Source: Actinoplanes aureus (GTDB lineage: Bacteria; Actinomycetota; Actinomycetes; Mycobacteriales; Micromonosporaceae). Taken from it: a stretch of 64,000 bases of DNA. The notes under the pieces were generated by a model, which was not told the DNA's origin, made no database searches, and was given only the letters and a program-made list of their open reading frames with translations. Every line of letters begins with the position of its first letter. Within the stretch, counting starts at the first letter, position 1. The DNA is taken from positions 310,001 through 374,000 of the forward strand of contig NZ_JADQTO010000003.1 in the NCBI RefSeq assembly GCF_015704865.1. The letters run 5' to 3'. Shown piece by piece: positions 1 through 8,639 of this stretch. The position numbers and the translations under genes are program-made.

Positions 1-3000
1 CGGCGCGATGCGCGAGAACCAGCACGGTACGCCCGGACGACGCGTCCAGCAGGTCCGCCATCAGTTCCCGCGCACCCGCCTCGTCGATGCCCTCGGTCGG
101 CTCGTCCAGGATCAGCAGCCCCGGGTCGGCGAGCAGCGCCCGCGCGGTGGCGAGCCGCCGCCGCTGCCCACCCGACACGGTGCTGCCGCCGGTGCCCAGC
201 CAGGTGTCCAGCCCGTCCGGCAGCCCGGCCCACCAACTGGTGAGCCCGACCCGCGCGAGCACTTCCACCAGGTCGTCGTCGCTCGCTCCGGGCGCGGCGA
301 GACGCAGGTTCTCCCGTACGGTCGACGCGAACACATGCGAGGTCTCCTCGCCGACCAGCACCACCCGCCGGCGGAAGAGGTCGTCCGGCATCTCGCGGAT
401 GTCCGTCCCGTCCAGCCGCACAGTGCCCGACCGCGGGTCCAGCAGCCCCCCGAGCACCGCGGCGAGCGTCGACTTGCCCGAGCCCGACCGCCCGGTGATC
501 GCCGTCCGCGAGCCGGCCGGAAGCGTCAGCTCGAACCCGTCCAGCACCGCGCGCTCGTCCGGATCCCACCCGGCGACCAGCCCGCGGACCTGAACCGCGG
601 CCGCCCGCTCACTCCGCCCCTCGCGGTCAGGGTCCGCCGGCCGGACTCTCTCGGCCCAACGTGAGTGTTGTCTTGAGGCCGTTGAGACAGCATTGAGTGT
701 GGGCCGAACGAGACCCGGACCACGAAAGCTGTCTGGATCGGCTCGGACCGGATCTGTTGCCGCGGGCTGGTCCGAGGTCAGCGCCGCGACGCGCCGGGCG
801 GCGCCGGCGGCCTGCCGCCGGGCGATCGCGGCCTCCGGCAGCGCCACGACCGTCTCACCCAGGGCGATCATCCCGAGAAGCAGCACGGCGCTCCATTCCG
901 CGGACAGCCCAGACCGGGCGAGCACCAGCGCGGTCCCGGCCGCTGCCGCCCCCCACCCCAGGTGGGCGACCGCCGCGGCCAGTCCGGCCGCACGCGCTGC
1001 CCGCGCCTCAAGGCGGGCGAGGGTCCGGCTTCGCTCTTCCGGTACGCCCAGACGGCCCGAACCCGAGCCGAGCTCCTCGACACCGTCCACGGTCTCGACG
1101 ACGGCGTCCCGCATCCGCGCCCGCGCCCGGCCGGTCGCCACCTCCAGCCGGTCCGCCTGCCGTGCGGCCACCGCCGGCGCCACCACACCGGCGACGAGCA
1201 CGCCCACCGCCAGTGGCACCAGCACCGCCGGTGCGGCCAGGAGCACGGCCACCGCCGCCACCACGACGGTCACCGCCGCCGCGAGGGCCGGCAACCGCCC
1301 GCGCAGCAGCCCGTCCACCTGAGCGTCCACGTCGTCCACCAGCCTGGTCAGCAGATCCCCGCGCCGGTGGGTCAGCCGTCCCGGTACCCGCGGGATCAGG
1401 CCGGCGTAGACCTGGGCCCGCCGCGAACCGAGCCGCGCGAACGCCAGATCGTGCGACACCAGCCTCTCCAGATAGCGCAGCAGGGGCCGTGCCACCGCAC
1501 TGCCCCGGACCAGCACCACCGCCGTCGACAGCGACAGGACCGGCGGCAGCGACGAGGCTCGTACCAGCAGCCACGCCGCCGCTCCGGTCAGCAACACCCC
1601 GGCCAGCGACGACGCCGCACCCAGCGCCACCGCCGTCCCCGGCCGCCGCGCCGCCACTCCGCGCCCGGCGGCATCGCGGTCCACCCGCGCGTCCACCCGG
1701 GCCGCCGTGAGCGTCACTCCGGCAGCCTCGGGAGCGTGCAGCGTGTCGCCCGGCGTTTCGGCTGGTGCTCGCACCTCGACGATTCGGTCGGCGGCGGCGA
1801 GCAGTGCTGGGCGGTGCGCGACGACGAGCACCGCGCAGCCCCGGCCGGCGAACTGCCGCAGGCGCTCGACCACCATCTGCTCCGCCACGGCGTCGAGGTG
1901 GGCCGTCGGCTCGTCCAGCAGCAGCGTCACCACCGGGCCGGACCGGGCATGCGCCGCCGCGTCAATGCCGCCGGACCCGGCACGGTGCAGCAGCGCGGCC
2001 AGCGCCAGGCGCTGCCGCTGGCCGGAGGAGATCCCACCGCCGCGCTCGGTTAGCCGCGTCGACCCGGTGACCTCACCGTCGAGGCCTACCGTGCGGAGCG
2101 CGGCCCGGATCTCACCGGCGGTCGCCTCCGGCGGGAAGACCTCGGCGACCGTCCGGGCGTGCGGCAGCGCCGGCCGCTGCGGCAGATAGAAGGTGCGGCC
2201 GGCCGCGACCGCCCCCGCCTCGGCTGGATGAAGCCCGGCCAGCACCCGCAGCGCTGTCGTCTTCCCGGCACCGGACGGCCCGCGCAGCGCCACGATCTCA
2301 CCGCCGCGAACCTCCAGTTCGTCCAGTCGCAGCGCCTCACCCGAGCCACCCGGGTACCGCGCGACCAGCCCGATCGCCCGCACCCCCCAGCGTCCGGCGG
2401 CGATCGGGCTGAGCGAGAGCCGCCCGGAGCTCGGCCCACCGCGTCCGAGGGAAGAACCGTGCGTGAGGGAAGAACCGTGCGCGCGGGGAGAACCGTGCCC
2501 GAGGGCAGAACTATGCGTGACGGAAGAACCGTGCCCGAGGGCAGAGCTGTGCGTGACGGAAGAACCGTGCGCGAGGGAAGACCGGGCCGCAGGGTCGGCC
2601 GAGGGATGCGGGACCGTGCCGCCGGCCACGTCCGGACCGGAGGTGAGAATCTCATCTACATCGGCGATCACCGCTCCGGCGTCGGTCGAGGCGTGGTACC
2701 GGGCGGCCATCTCCCGCAGCGGCCGGTAGGCCTCCGGCGCCAGCAGGATCGCGAGCAGGGCGGGTGCGAGGTCCATCGAACCGGCGGCGACCCGCAGGCC
2801 GGCCTGTACCGCGATCAGCCCGACGGACAGCGTGCCGACCAGGTCCAGCGCGGTGGAGGAGAGGAACGCGACCCGCAGTACGCGCATGGTCGCCGACCGG
2901 TGCCGGTCGGTCAGGTCGGCGATCACCGCGGTCTGCCGCTCGGCCCGGCCGAACACCTTGAGCGTCGCCAGCCCGCGGACCACGTCGAGGAAGTGCCCGG

Positions 3001-3598
3001 CCAGCCGCGCGTCCGCCGCCCAGCGCTGTTTCGCGCGGGCCTGAGTGGCCCAGCCGATCAGGGCGCCGAGCAGCGGGATCAGCGGCAGGGTGCACAGCGC
3101 GATCACCGCGGACGCCGGATCCACCACGGCCATCACCACGACGACGAGCGGCGGCAGGACCACCCCGAGGACCAGCGCCGGGAGGTAGCCGGAGAACCAC
3201 GGCCGCAGCGAGTCCAGCCCGGTGCCGAGGACCGCGGTGAGCCGCCCCGCGCCGTAGGTCGCCACCCAGGCCGGTCCGCGCCGCACGATCGCCGCGAGCA
3301 GGGACCGCCGCAGCTCGTCGGTGACCCGCGCCGCCGTACGCCGGGCCACCACCTGTTCCACCCACGCCAGTCCGGCACGCGTCCCGAACGCCCCGGCCAG
3401 CAGCGCGACCGCCGAGGGCCGGGGCGCGGTCACGATCCAGCAGAGCGCGACCGCGACCGCCAGGGTCGCGGCCGCCTGCCCGGCTCCGACGACCGCCAGC
3501 AGGGCGATACCCACCCGGCTGGTACGCGCATGCCGCAGCAACCGGCGATCCACCGGCCCTTTCGCCACGCGGCGCCCCGCGACCGGCACGACGGTCAC
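1..3598 (-). CDS. cydDC: CydDC fused ABC exporter for cytochrome bd assembly (3' end outside window)
   Basis: One uninterrupted frame of 1199 codons starts at a GTG that overlaps the cydB stop by 4 bases (GTGA); I checked the whole stretch for in-frame stops and found none. Order: membrane domain 1, ATPase 1 (Walker A GPSGAGKTT near residue 438), membrane domain 2, ATPase 2 (GRSGSGKST near residue 1030). The visible end is the H-loop (VLVLAHR), so only a few dozen residues are missing. CydDC exports cysteine/glutathione-type thiols needed to assemble the bd oxidase, and the fused form is usual in actinobacteria. Two oddities sit in the linkers before the ATPase domains: a six-residue tandem repeat (about residues 340-384) and an in-frame copy of a palindromic repeat (about residues 958-993). 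Confidence 0.93.
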   Translation of the reverse strand, partial: MTVVPVAGRRVAKGPVDRRLLRHARTSRVGIALLAVVGAGQAAATLAVAVALCWIVTAPRPSAVALLAGAFGTRAGLAWVEQVVARRTAARVTDELRRSLLAAIVRRGPAWVATYGAGRLTAVLGTGLDSLRPWFSGYLPALVLGVVLPPLVVVVMAVVDPASAVIALCTLPLIPLLGALIGWATQARAKQRWAADARLAGHFLDVVRGLATLKVFGRAERQTAVIADLTDRHRSATMRVLRVAFLSSTALDLVGTLSVGLIAVQAGLRVAAGSMDLAPALLAILLAPEAYRPLREMAARYHASTDAGAVIADVDEILTSGPDVAGGTVPHPSADPAARSSLAHGSSVTHSSALGHGSSVTHSSALGHGSPRAHGSSLTHGSSLGRGGPSSGRLSLSPIAAGRWGVRAIGLVARYPGGSGEALRLDELEVRGGEIVALRGPSGAGKTTALRVLAGLHPAEAGAVAAGRTFYLPQRPALPHARTVAEVFPPEATAGEIRAALRTVGLDGEVTGSTRLTERGGGISSGQRQRLALAALLHRAGSGGIDAAAHARSGPVVTLLLDEPTAHLDAVAEQMVVERLRQFAGRGCAVLVVAHRPALLAAADRIVEVRAPAETPGDTLHAPEAAGVTLTAARVDARVDRDAAGRGVAARRPGTAVALGAASSLAGVLLTGAAAWLLVRASSLPPVLSLSTAVVLVRGSAVARPLLRYLERLVSHDLAFARLGSRRAQVYAGLIPRVPGRLTHRRGDLLTRLVDDVDAQVDGLLRGRLPALAAAVTVVVAAVAVLLAAPAVLVPLAVGVLVAGVVAPAVAARQADRLEVATGRARARMRDAVVETVDGVEELGSGSGRLGVPEERSRTLARLEARAARAAGLAAAVAHLGWGAAAAGTALVLARSGLSAEWSAVLLLGMIALGETVVALPEAAIARRQAAGAARRVAALTSDQPAATDPVRADPDSFRGPGLVRPTLNAVSTASRQHSRWAERVRPADPDREGRSERAAAVQVRGLVAGWDPDERAVLDGFELTLPAGSRTAITGRSGSGKSTLAAVLGGLLDPRSGTVRLDGTDIREMPDDLFRRRVVLVGEETSHVFASTVRENLRLAAPGASDDDLVEVLARVGLTSWWAGLPDGLDTWLGTGGSTVSGGQRRRLATARALLADPGLLILDEPTEGIDEAGARELMADLLDASSGRTVLVLAHRA
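621..725. repeat. Palindromic dispersed element, copy A, in frame within cydDC
   Basis: It begins with TCGCGGTCAGGGTC, identical to 35511-35524, then shares about 65 bases with copy B at roughly 85 percent identity, including GTTGAGACAGCATTGAG. The core is an imperfect hairpin: GGCCCAACGTGAGTGTTGTCT pairs with AGACAGCATTGAGTGTGGGCC across a short loop. The right outer arm seen in copy B is eroded here. On the minus strand the element is read through without a stop and adds about 33 residues just before the second ATPase domain. Confidence 0.8.
2447..2580 (-). repeat. 18-bp tandem repeat encoding a His/Ser-rich linker inside cydDC
   Basis: Degenerate 18-bp units read on the minus strand as successive six-residue blocks of the type AHGSSV, THSSAL, GHGSSV, THGSSL, about seven blocks in a row. 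They lie between membrane domain 1 and the first ATPase domain of CydDC. The unit length keeps the frame, so gain or loss of a copy would only change linker length. There are no spacers, so this is a coding minisatellite and not a CRISPR array. Confidence 0.85.
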
Positions 3599-4575
3599 GA
3601 GGAGACCCGTTCACTTGCCACCCGGCGCCGGAACACCCAGTACGACCAGGCCTGATACACGAGCACCCCGGGCAGGATGAGCACACCGGCCACGGTGAGC
3701 AGCCGCAACGCCTCCGGCCCCGCGGCGGCACCCTCCCGGGTCAGCGACCACGCCGGATCCAGCGTGCTCCGCAGCACCACCTCCCCGTGCACGGTGAACA
3801 CCGCGAACACCGCCGCCGCGACGGCCACCGCGACCGCCGTGAAGGCCGTCGCCTCCCGCGACCGCCGGGCCTGCAACCCGGCCACGAAAACCAGGGCGGC
3901 CGCCGCGAGAACGAGCCGGGACCCCGTACCGATCCCGATGAACAGAAGGGTGACCGCCCCGCCGGTGGCCGCGTGCCGGGCTAGGTCGCGTGCCCGGCGG
4001 CGCACCGGGCCGGTGGTGCGCAGCGCGAGGAACGTCGCACCCAGCAGGATCGCCGCGAGCAGCGCGGCGAGCGCCCCGATCCCGGCCGCGGGCGTGAACA
4101 GCGGCCCGAGGCTGCGGGCCAGGCCGGTCCCGGTGACCTCGCCGCCGGCGCCGAGGGCCAGGCCGTCCACGAGGATGCCGAGCACCGCACCCCAGAGCAG
4201 CACGATGCCGGCCGAGCTGAGCGACAGCAGCCGGTCGCAGCGGCGGCGCCAGGCCGCCGAGTCGTGCTTGCCGCGGAACTCCAGGGCCACGCCGCGGACC
4301 GCGAGCAGCAGCAGAACGAGAACCATCGGCAGGTAGAGGGCGGAGAGCAGGGCGGCGTACCAGTCCGGGAAGGCGGCGAAGGTGACGCCGATCGCGGCGA
4401 CCAGCCAGACCTCGTTGCCGTCCCAGAACGGGCCGACCGTACGGATGATCGCGCCGCGTTCGTGGGCGGAGCGGCCGAGGAACGGCCCCAGGATGCCGAC
4501 GCCGAAGTCGAAGCCCTCCAGGACGAAGTAGAGCATCCAGGCGAGCACGAGAACCGCGAACCAGAACTCGATCAT
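3595..4575 (-). CDS. cydB: Cytochrome bd ubiquinol/menaquinol oxidase subunit II
   Basis: A 326-residue polytopic membrane protein. The N-terminus (FVLEGFDFGVGIL) and the following GxxWDGNEVWL-type stretch are hallmarks of CydB. Together with CydA it forms the proton-nonpumping, high-affinity quinol oxidase of the cytoplasmic membrane used at low oxygen. The ATG lies 9 bases after the cydA stop, and the stop overlaps the cydDC GTG by 4 bases, so the three genes form one transcript. About eight hydrophobic segments are visible, and the length is normal for the actinobacterial form. Confidence 0.95.
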   Translation of the reverse strand: MIEFWFAVLVLAWMLYFVLEGFDFGVGILGPFLGRSAHERGAIIRTVGPFWDGNEVWLVAAIGVTFAAFPDWYAALLSALYLPMVLVLLLLAVRGVALEFRGKHDSAAWRRRCDRLLSLSSAGIVLLWGAVLGILVDGLALGAGGEVTGTGLARSLGPLFTPAAGIGALAALLAAILLGATFLALRTTGPVRRRARDLARHAATGGAVTLLFIGIGTGSRLVLAAAALVFVAGLQARRSREATAFTAVAVAVAAAVFAVFTVHGEVVLRSTLDPAWSLTREGAAAGPEALRLLTVAGVLILPGVLVYQAWSYWVFRRRVASERVSS

Positions 4576-4584
4576 GACGCGCTC

Positions 4585-6021
4585 CTAGTAGGCCAGGGCG
4601 GGCTCGGCGGCCGCCGGGGAGACCGGCGGGGCGGCCAGCGGCTGACGGGACAGGTGCATGACGAGCCGGCACCAGGCCACCGCCAGCAGGCCGTAGATCA
4701 GCGTGAACCCGGCCAGTGAGGCGATCACCTCGGCGCTGGTCAAACCGGGGGAGATGCCGTCGGCCACCTTGGAGATGCCGAACGCCAGCCACGGCTGCCG
4801 CGCGGTCTCGGTGAAGATCCAGCCGAAGGTGTTGGCCGCCGCGGGCAGGGCGGGCGCGAGCAGGACGAACCGGCGCAGCCAGCGCGGCGTGCCGCTGCCA
4901 GGTTGGAGGAAGGACGGCAGGCGCCCGGTGAGCCGTGCCAGCCGGGCGGTGAAGCGGCCGGACCGGTCGGCCGTCGACCACAGGTGGAAGGCGGCGAGTG
5001 CCATGGCCAGGATCCCCGCGCCCATCATGAGCCGGAACGTCCAGAACGCCACCGGGATCATCGGCACGTAGCTGCCCGGCCCGTACTCGGCGACGTACTG
5101 CGCCTGGAGATCGTCGATCCCCTGCACGGTCCCGCCGAACGAGCCGGTACCGAGGAACGACAGCAGGTACGGGATCTCGATGCTGAAGAACGGCCGATCG
5201 TGCCCGAGCGACCCGATGGCGAAGACCGAGAACGGCGCTCCGGTGGTCGTCTCGTAGAGCGCTTCGGCCGCCGCCATCTTCATCGGCTGCACCGCGGTCA
5301 TCACCTTGCCGAGGTGATCGCCGCTGATCGCCACCGCCGCGCCGCCGGCCAGCATGATCCAGGCACCGAGCCGGGACAGCGTACGGAAGGCCGCGTCCGC
5401 GGATGAGCGCCACACGCCGATCGCCATCAGCAGGCCACCTCCGGCCATCGCGCACCCGGCGATGGTGTGCGGGAAGGCGGCCAGCACCACCTCGTTGGTC
5501 AGCAGCTCGGTGAAGCTGGTCAGGTGCGCCCGCCCGGTCACCGGGTCCAGGGCGTACGCGATCGGGTTCTGCATGAACGAGTTGGCCGCCAGGATGATGT
5601 ACGCCGACAGCAGCGTCCCCACCGCCACGACCACGATCGTCGCGGCGTGCAGCCGCCGGGGCAGCCGGTCCCACCCGAAGTACCAGAGCGCCAGGAACGT
5701 CGCCTCGAGGAAGAACGCGAGCATCCCCTCGATGGCCAGCGTCGGCCCGAACACGTCGCCGTAGAACCGGGCGAACGCGCTCCACCCGAGCCCGAACTGG
5801 AACTCCTGGACGAGGCCGGTCACCACACCGACGGCGAACGTGACGATCAGCAGCTTGCCGACGAACTTGGTGAGCAGCAGGAACCGCTCCTGCCCGGTGC
5901 GCATCCAGGCCAGCTGGAGCCCGGCCGCGGCGGCGGACAGGCAGATCGACAACGGGACGAACAGATAGTGGTAGATCGTCACGACCGCGAACTGCAGCCG
6001 GGTCAGGTCAAGCACATCCAC
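4585..6021 (-). CDS. cydA: Cytochrome bd oxidase subunit I
   Basis: The 478-residue haem-bearing subunit. The N-terminal RLQFAVVTIYHYLFVPLSI carries the conserved haem histidine of helix I. The EFQFGLGWSAFARFYGDVFG segment contains the conserved glutamate near the haem pair, and AFPHTIAG holds the haem b558 histidine. Quinol oxidation and oxygen reduction occur here. It is the first gene of cydA-cydB-cydDC and is divergent from a BlaI-type repressor 90 bases away, with repeated operator-like sequences between them. The product is shorter than the E. coli protein, as in other actinobacteria with a short Q-loop. Confidence 0.96.
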   Translation of the reverse strand: MDVLDLTRLQFAVVTIYHYLFVPLSICLSAAAAGLQLAWMRTGQERFLLLTKFVGKLLIVTFAVGVVTGLVQEFQFGLGWSAFARFYGDVFGPTLAIEGMLAFFLEATFLALWYFGWDRLPRRLHAATIVVVAVGTLLSAYIILAANSFMQNPIAYALDPVTGRAHLTSFTELLTNEVVLAAFPHTIAGCAMAGGGLLMAIGVWRSSADAAFRTLSRLGAWIMLAGGAAVAISGDHLGKVMTAVQPMKMAAAEALYETTTGAPFSVFAIGSLGHDRPFFSIEIPYLLSFLGTGSFGGTVQGIDDLQAQYVAEYGPGSYVPMIPVAFWTFRLMMGAGILAMALAAFHLWSTADRSGRFTARLARLTGRLPSFLQPGSGTPRWLRRFVLLAPALPAAANTFGWIFTETARQPWLAFGISKVADGISPGLTSAEVIASLAGFTLIYGLLAVAWCRLVMHLSRQPLAAPPVSPAAAEPALAY

Positions 6022-6032
6022 GAGAGGCCCCC

Positions 6033-6101
6033 CTACGACACGGTTCTAATACGACACCGTGTAGTAGATACTACGCCCTGTAGTACGACGCCGTGCAGTA
6101 G
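6033..6101. promoter_or_regulatory. BlaI-type operator cluster between cydA and blaI
   Basis: Two 18-base direct repeats, TACGACACCGTGTAGTAG (6050-6067) and TACGACGCCGTGCAGTAG (6084-6101), differ at two positions and start 34 bases apart. A perfect 14-base palindrome, GTAGTAGATACTAC (6061-6074), overlaps the first, and a partial third copy begins near 6033. TAGTA/TACTA dyads are the type of site bound by BlaI/MecI dimers. The placement would let the downstream regulator control both itself and the cyd operon; this is inference. Confidence 0.7.
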
Positions 6102-6111
6102 AGTGGCCCAC

Positions 6112-6465
6112 ATGGCGATGGGCGACCTCGAACGCGAGGTCATGACGAAGCTGTGGGACGCGGGTGAGCCACTCACCGTCCGGCAGGTGCACGAGCTGCT
6201 CAGCCGGGACCGCGACCTGGCGTACACGACCGTGATGACCGTGCTGGACCGGCTCGCCAAGAAACGCCTGGTCACCCAGCAGAAGGCGGACCGCGCCTAT
6301 CGGTACGCGCCGGCGCAGACCCGCGAGGAGATGACCGCCGGCCTGATGCTCGACGCGCTCAGCTCCACCCCCGACCGCGACGCCGCGCTGGCGTATTTCG
6401 TCGGTCAGCTGCCCCCGGACGCCCTCAAGGCGGCTATCGAAGCGGCACGTAACCCCGAGCGGTGA
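6112..6465 (+). CDS. BlaI/MecI/CopY-family transcriptional repressor
   Basis: A 117-residue protein starting at ATG 6112 (an alternative ATG lies two codons on). It has the BlaI winged helix: MGDLEREVMTKLWDAGEPLT, then the recognition helix region AYTTVMTVLDRLAKKRLV and a basic wing. In the family these dimers repress a target operon and are cleaved or released by a partner membrane peptidase. The partner is present, because the stop overlaps the GTG of the M56 peptidase gene. The operators lie directly upstream and are shared with cydA, so the likely target is the cytochrome bd operon rather than a beta-lactamase, none of which is visible in the window. Confidence 0.9.
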   Translation: MAMGDLEREVMTKLWDAGEPLTVRQVHELLSRDRDLAYTTVMTVLDRLAKKRLVTQQKADRAYRYAPAQTREEMTAGLMLDALSSTPDRDAALAYFVGQLPPDALKAAIEAARNPER

Positions 6466-7373
6466 CCGCCCTCCTGCTCGGCGCGCTCGGGCTCACACTC
6501 TCCCTGGTCGCGCCCGGGATCCTGGCGAACGCCCGGTGGCCGGACCGCGCCCCGGTGGCCGGCGTGCTGCTCTGGCAGGCGCTGACGCTGACCGCGGTGC
6601 TCTGCGCCCTGGGCGTCGTGCTGGCCGCCCCGGAGGAGGTGGCCCGCGCCGCCGGTGCCGGCCATCCGGAGACCGTGGCCGCGCTGATCTTCTCCCTCGC
6701 GGTGGCCGCGACCATCGTGGTCCGGCTGCTCATCTCGCTCGGCCGGGTGAGCTACCGGGCCCGGGCCCGGCGCGCCCGGCACCGCATGCTCGTCGATCTG
6801 CTCGACCGGGTCGAGCGCCGGGAGCAGATCGAGGGCGGCGAGGTACGGGTACTCGACGGCCCCCTGCCCATGGCGTACTGCGTGCCCGGCCGCAAACCAC
6901 GTGTGGTCCTCAGCGACGGCGTGCTCCGGGTGCTCGACTCCGAGCAGGTCGACGCGGTCCTCGCCCATGAGCGCGCCCATCTGCGGCACCGGCACGAGCT
7001 GGTGATGGAGTCGTTCACCGCGTTCTACCGGGCGGTACCCGGCCCACTGCGCAGCCGGGCACCGCTGGACGCCGTACACCTGCTTCTGGAGATGGTGGCG
7101 GATGACGCCGCGAGGCGCCGCACCGGGCCCGCGCCGCTGCGGGCCGCGCTAACTCGTCTCGCCGACGCCGTCCCCCTGGCGGAGGAGGTGACCGCCGACC
7201 CGGAGGGTGAATCCCGGCGGCGCCGGCTGGCCCGCCTGGACGGTCCGGACCGTAGCTCCACGGCGCTGACGGTGGCCGCTTGCGCTGCCGCCGTAGGCCT
7301 CCTGGTGCTACCGACCGTAGTCCTGGTCGTCCCCTGGCTCGCCAAAGCCCTCAACGCCTGGCCGTTCCGGTAA
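6462..7373 (+). CDS. M56-family membrane zinc peptidase (BlaR1/MecR1-like)
   Basis: 303 residues from a GTG overlapping the blaI stop (GTGA). Hydrophobic segments are seen at about residues 1-20, 28-52, 68-90 and near the C-terminus. The zinc site HERAH (in VLAHERAHLRHRHEL) is intact. No extracellular penicillin-binding sensor domain follows, unlike BlaR1, so the inducing signal is unknown. By family logic it would relieve repression by the BlaI-type partner, directly or indirectly. Confidence 0.88.
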   Translation: MTALLLGALGLTLSLVAPGILANARWPDRAPVAGVLLWQALTLTAVLCALGVVLAAPEEVARAAGAGHPETVAALIFSLAVAATIVVRLLISLGRVSYRARARRARHRMLVDLLDRVERREQIEGGEVRVLDGPLPMAYCVPGRKPRVVLSDGVLRVLDSEQVDAVLAHERAHLRHRHELVMESFTAFYRAVPGPLRSRAPLDAVHLLLEMVADDAARRRTGPAPLRAALTRLADAVPLAEEVTADPEGESRRRRLARLDGPDRSSTALTVAACAAAVGLLVLPTVVLVVPWLAKALNAWPFR

Positions 7374-7430
7374 CGCTCAGTGACCGGCACCGTGCAAACG
7401 GTTTCGCCGCGTGGGCAAGCTTCAGTTACC

Positions 7431-7455
7431 GGGATCATCCGAGTACGGTGATCCC
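7431..7455. terminator. Small hairpin after the M56 gene
   Basis: GGGATCA and TGATCCC form a 7-base-pair stem with an 11-base loop, 58 bases after the peptidase stop and ahead of the riboswitch. It may end the blaI transcript. No U-run follows, so the call is tentative. Confidence 0.4.
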
Positions 7456-7494
7456 CGGTTCGGCAGCCCCCCATCGTCCACCCGGCCGATCTGG

Positions 7495-7625
7495 CGAACC
7501 ACCGCCTAATCGCATCCGCGAGCCGGGGAACCAGGTACCGGGGGTGAAGCCGCGGCGACGCGGCCGGGCGTTCTTCCCGCCCGAACCCGACAGCTAACCC
7601 GGTCGGCGGCTGGATGAGGAAGAAA
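7495..7625 (+). ncRNA. ydaO-type cyclic di-AMP riboswitch
   Basis: The conserved blocks of the ydaO/yuaA motif appear in order: CGCCTAATC, GAGCCGGGGAACCA, GGGGGTGAA, a variable GC-rich stem, CCGAACCCGACAGCTAACC and a terminal GGCGG segment. The aptamer ends just upstream of the start of the NlpC/P60 gene. In actinobacteria this class commonly controls cell-wall hydrolases, with c-di-AMP binding reducing expression. Confidence 0.92.
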
Positions 7626-7641
7626 GGACAACGCACCTAAC

Positions 7642-8628
7642 GTGAAACGGATTGGCGCGCGGCGCGCCGGCCTCATGCGTGGCCTCATCTGCGCCGTGGC
7701 CGCGTCCGGGCTCGTTCTCACCGGACCGGCAGTTGCCCACGCCGAGCCCACGCCCTCCAGCATCGAGAAGCAGATCGATACGGAGTGGAACAAGCTCGAG
7801 CCCGTCATCGAGCAGTACAACGACGTGCACGGGAAGCTGACCAAGCTGCGCAAGCAGCAGAAGCAGCTGGAGAAGACCCTGGCGCCCCTGCAGGCCCAGG
7901 TGGACGCCGCCATGGTCGAGGTCCGTGGCCTCGCGGTCGACGCCTACATGCAGGGACCCCCGAGCACGCTGAACGCCATCGTCAGTGGCGACCCGGACAG
8001 CCTGACCGAGAAGCTCACCCTTCTCGACCAGCTGGCCTACAACCAGGAGCAGTCCATCGCCGACGTCGCCCGGCTGCGCGACAAGTACGCCGCCGACAAG
8101 GCCAAGGTGGACCAGCTCGCCTCCGAGATCGCCGTCCGCGACACCGATCTGGCGTCGAAGAAGACGGCGATCGAGAAGGAGATCGGCAACCTGCAGAAGT
8201 TGCGGATCCAGGCGTACGGGACGGCGGACGTCGACGACGGGCCGCTGCGGACCGGGCCGTGCCCGGTGACGTACACCAACGACAAGGGTGGTCGCGCGGC
8301 CCAGAAGGCGTGCGACCTGATCGGCAAGCCTTACGTCTTCGGCTCCAACGGCCCGAACAGCTACGACTGCTCGGGTCTGACGCAGGAGGCGTGGGGTTCG
8401 GTCGGCGTGCACCTCGAGCACTACACGAAGGACCAGTGGGGCTCGACCACGCCGGTCAGCCGCGACGAGTTGAAGCCGGGTGACCTGGTCTTCTACTACT
8501 CCGATCTGCACCACGTCGCCCTCTACATCGGCGGCGGCAAGGTGGTGCACGCCCCGCACACGGGAGACCACGTGCGGATGGCGTCGATCGATCGCGGTCC
8601 GATCGCCGGCTATCGCCGGCCCGGTTAG
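7642..8628 (+). CDS. Secreted NlpC/P60 peptidoglycan endopeptidase
   Basis: 328 residues starting at GTG 7642. The signal peptide covers about residues 1-35 (ends VAHAEP). Residues 40-190 are charged coiled coil (EKQ/KLTKLRKQQKQLEK), and the NlpC/P60 domain spans about 218-328. The catalytic cysteine is in YDCSGL (C243) and the histidine in HHVALYIGG (H291), with a further polar histidine near 303. It resembles the RipA type, which cuts stem peptides during cell separation. A c-di-AMP riboswitch lies directly upstream and a strong terminator directly downstream, so it is probably monocistronic and tied to wall stress or turgor signalling. Confidence 0.94.
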   Translation: MKRIGARRAGLMRGLICAVAASGLVLTGPAVAHAEPTPSSIEKQIDTEWNKLEPVIEQYNDVHGKLTKLRKQQKQLEKTLAPLQAQVDAAMVEVRGLAVDAYMQGPPSTLNAIVSGDPDSLTEKLTLLDQLAYNQEQSIADVARLRDKYAADKAKVDQLASEIAVRDTDLASKKTAIEKEIGNLQKLRIQAYGTADVDDGPLRTGPCPVTYTNDKGGRAAQKACDLIGKPYVFGSNGPNSYDCSGLTQEAWGSVGVHLEHYTKDQWGSTTPVSRDELKPGDLVFYYSDLHHVALYIGGGKVVHAPHTGDHVRMASIDRGPIAGYRRPG

Positions 8629-8639
8629 GGCATCGCACG

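Noticed and set aside
621..725. Hairpin taken as a terminator between two separate cyd genes
   Set aside because: The cydDC frame is open straight through it from 3598 to the left edge, so no gene ends here.
2447..2580. Regular repeats resembling a CRISPR array
   Set aside because: Units are contiguous, 18 bases long, without spacers, and lie in frame within cydDC; no cas genes are present.
3611..5785. 724-codon minus-strand frame overlapping cydA and cydB
   Set aside because: Second frame of the cyd genes on the same strand; the true frames carry the haem-ligand and CydB motifs.
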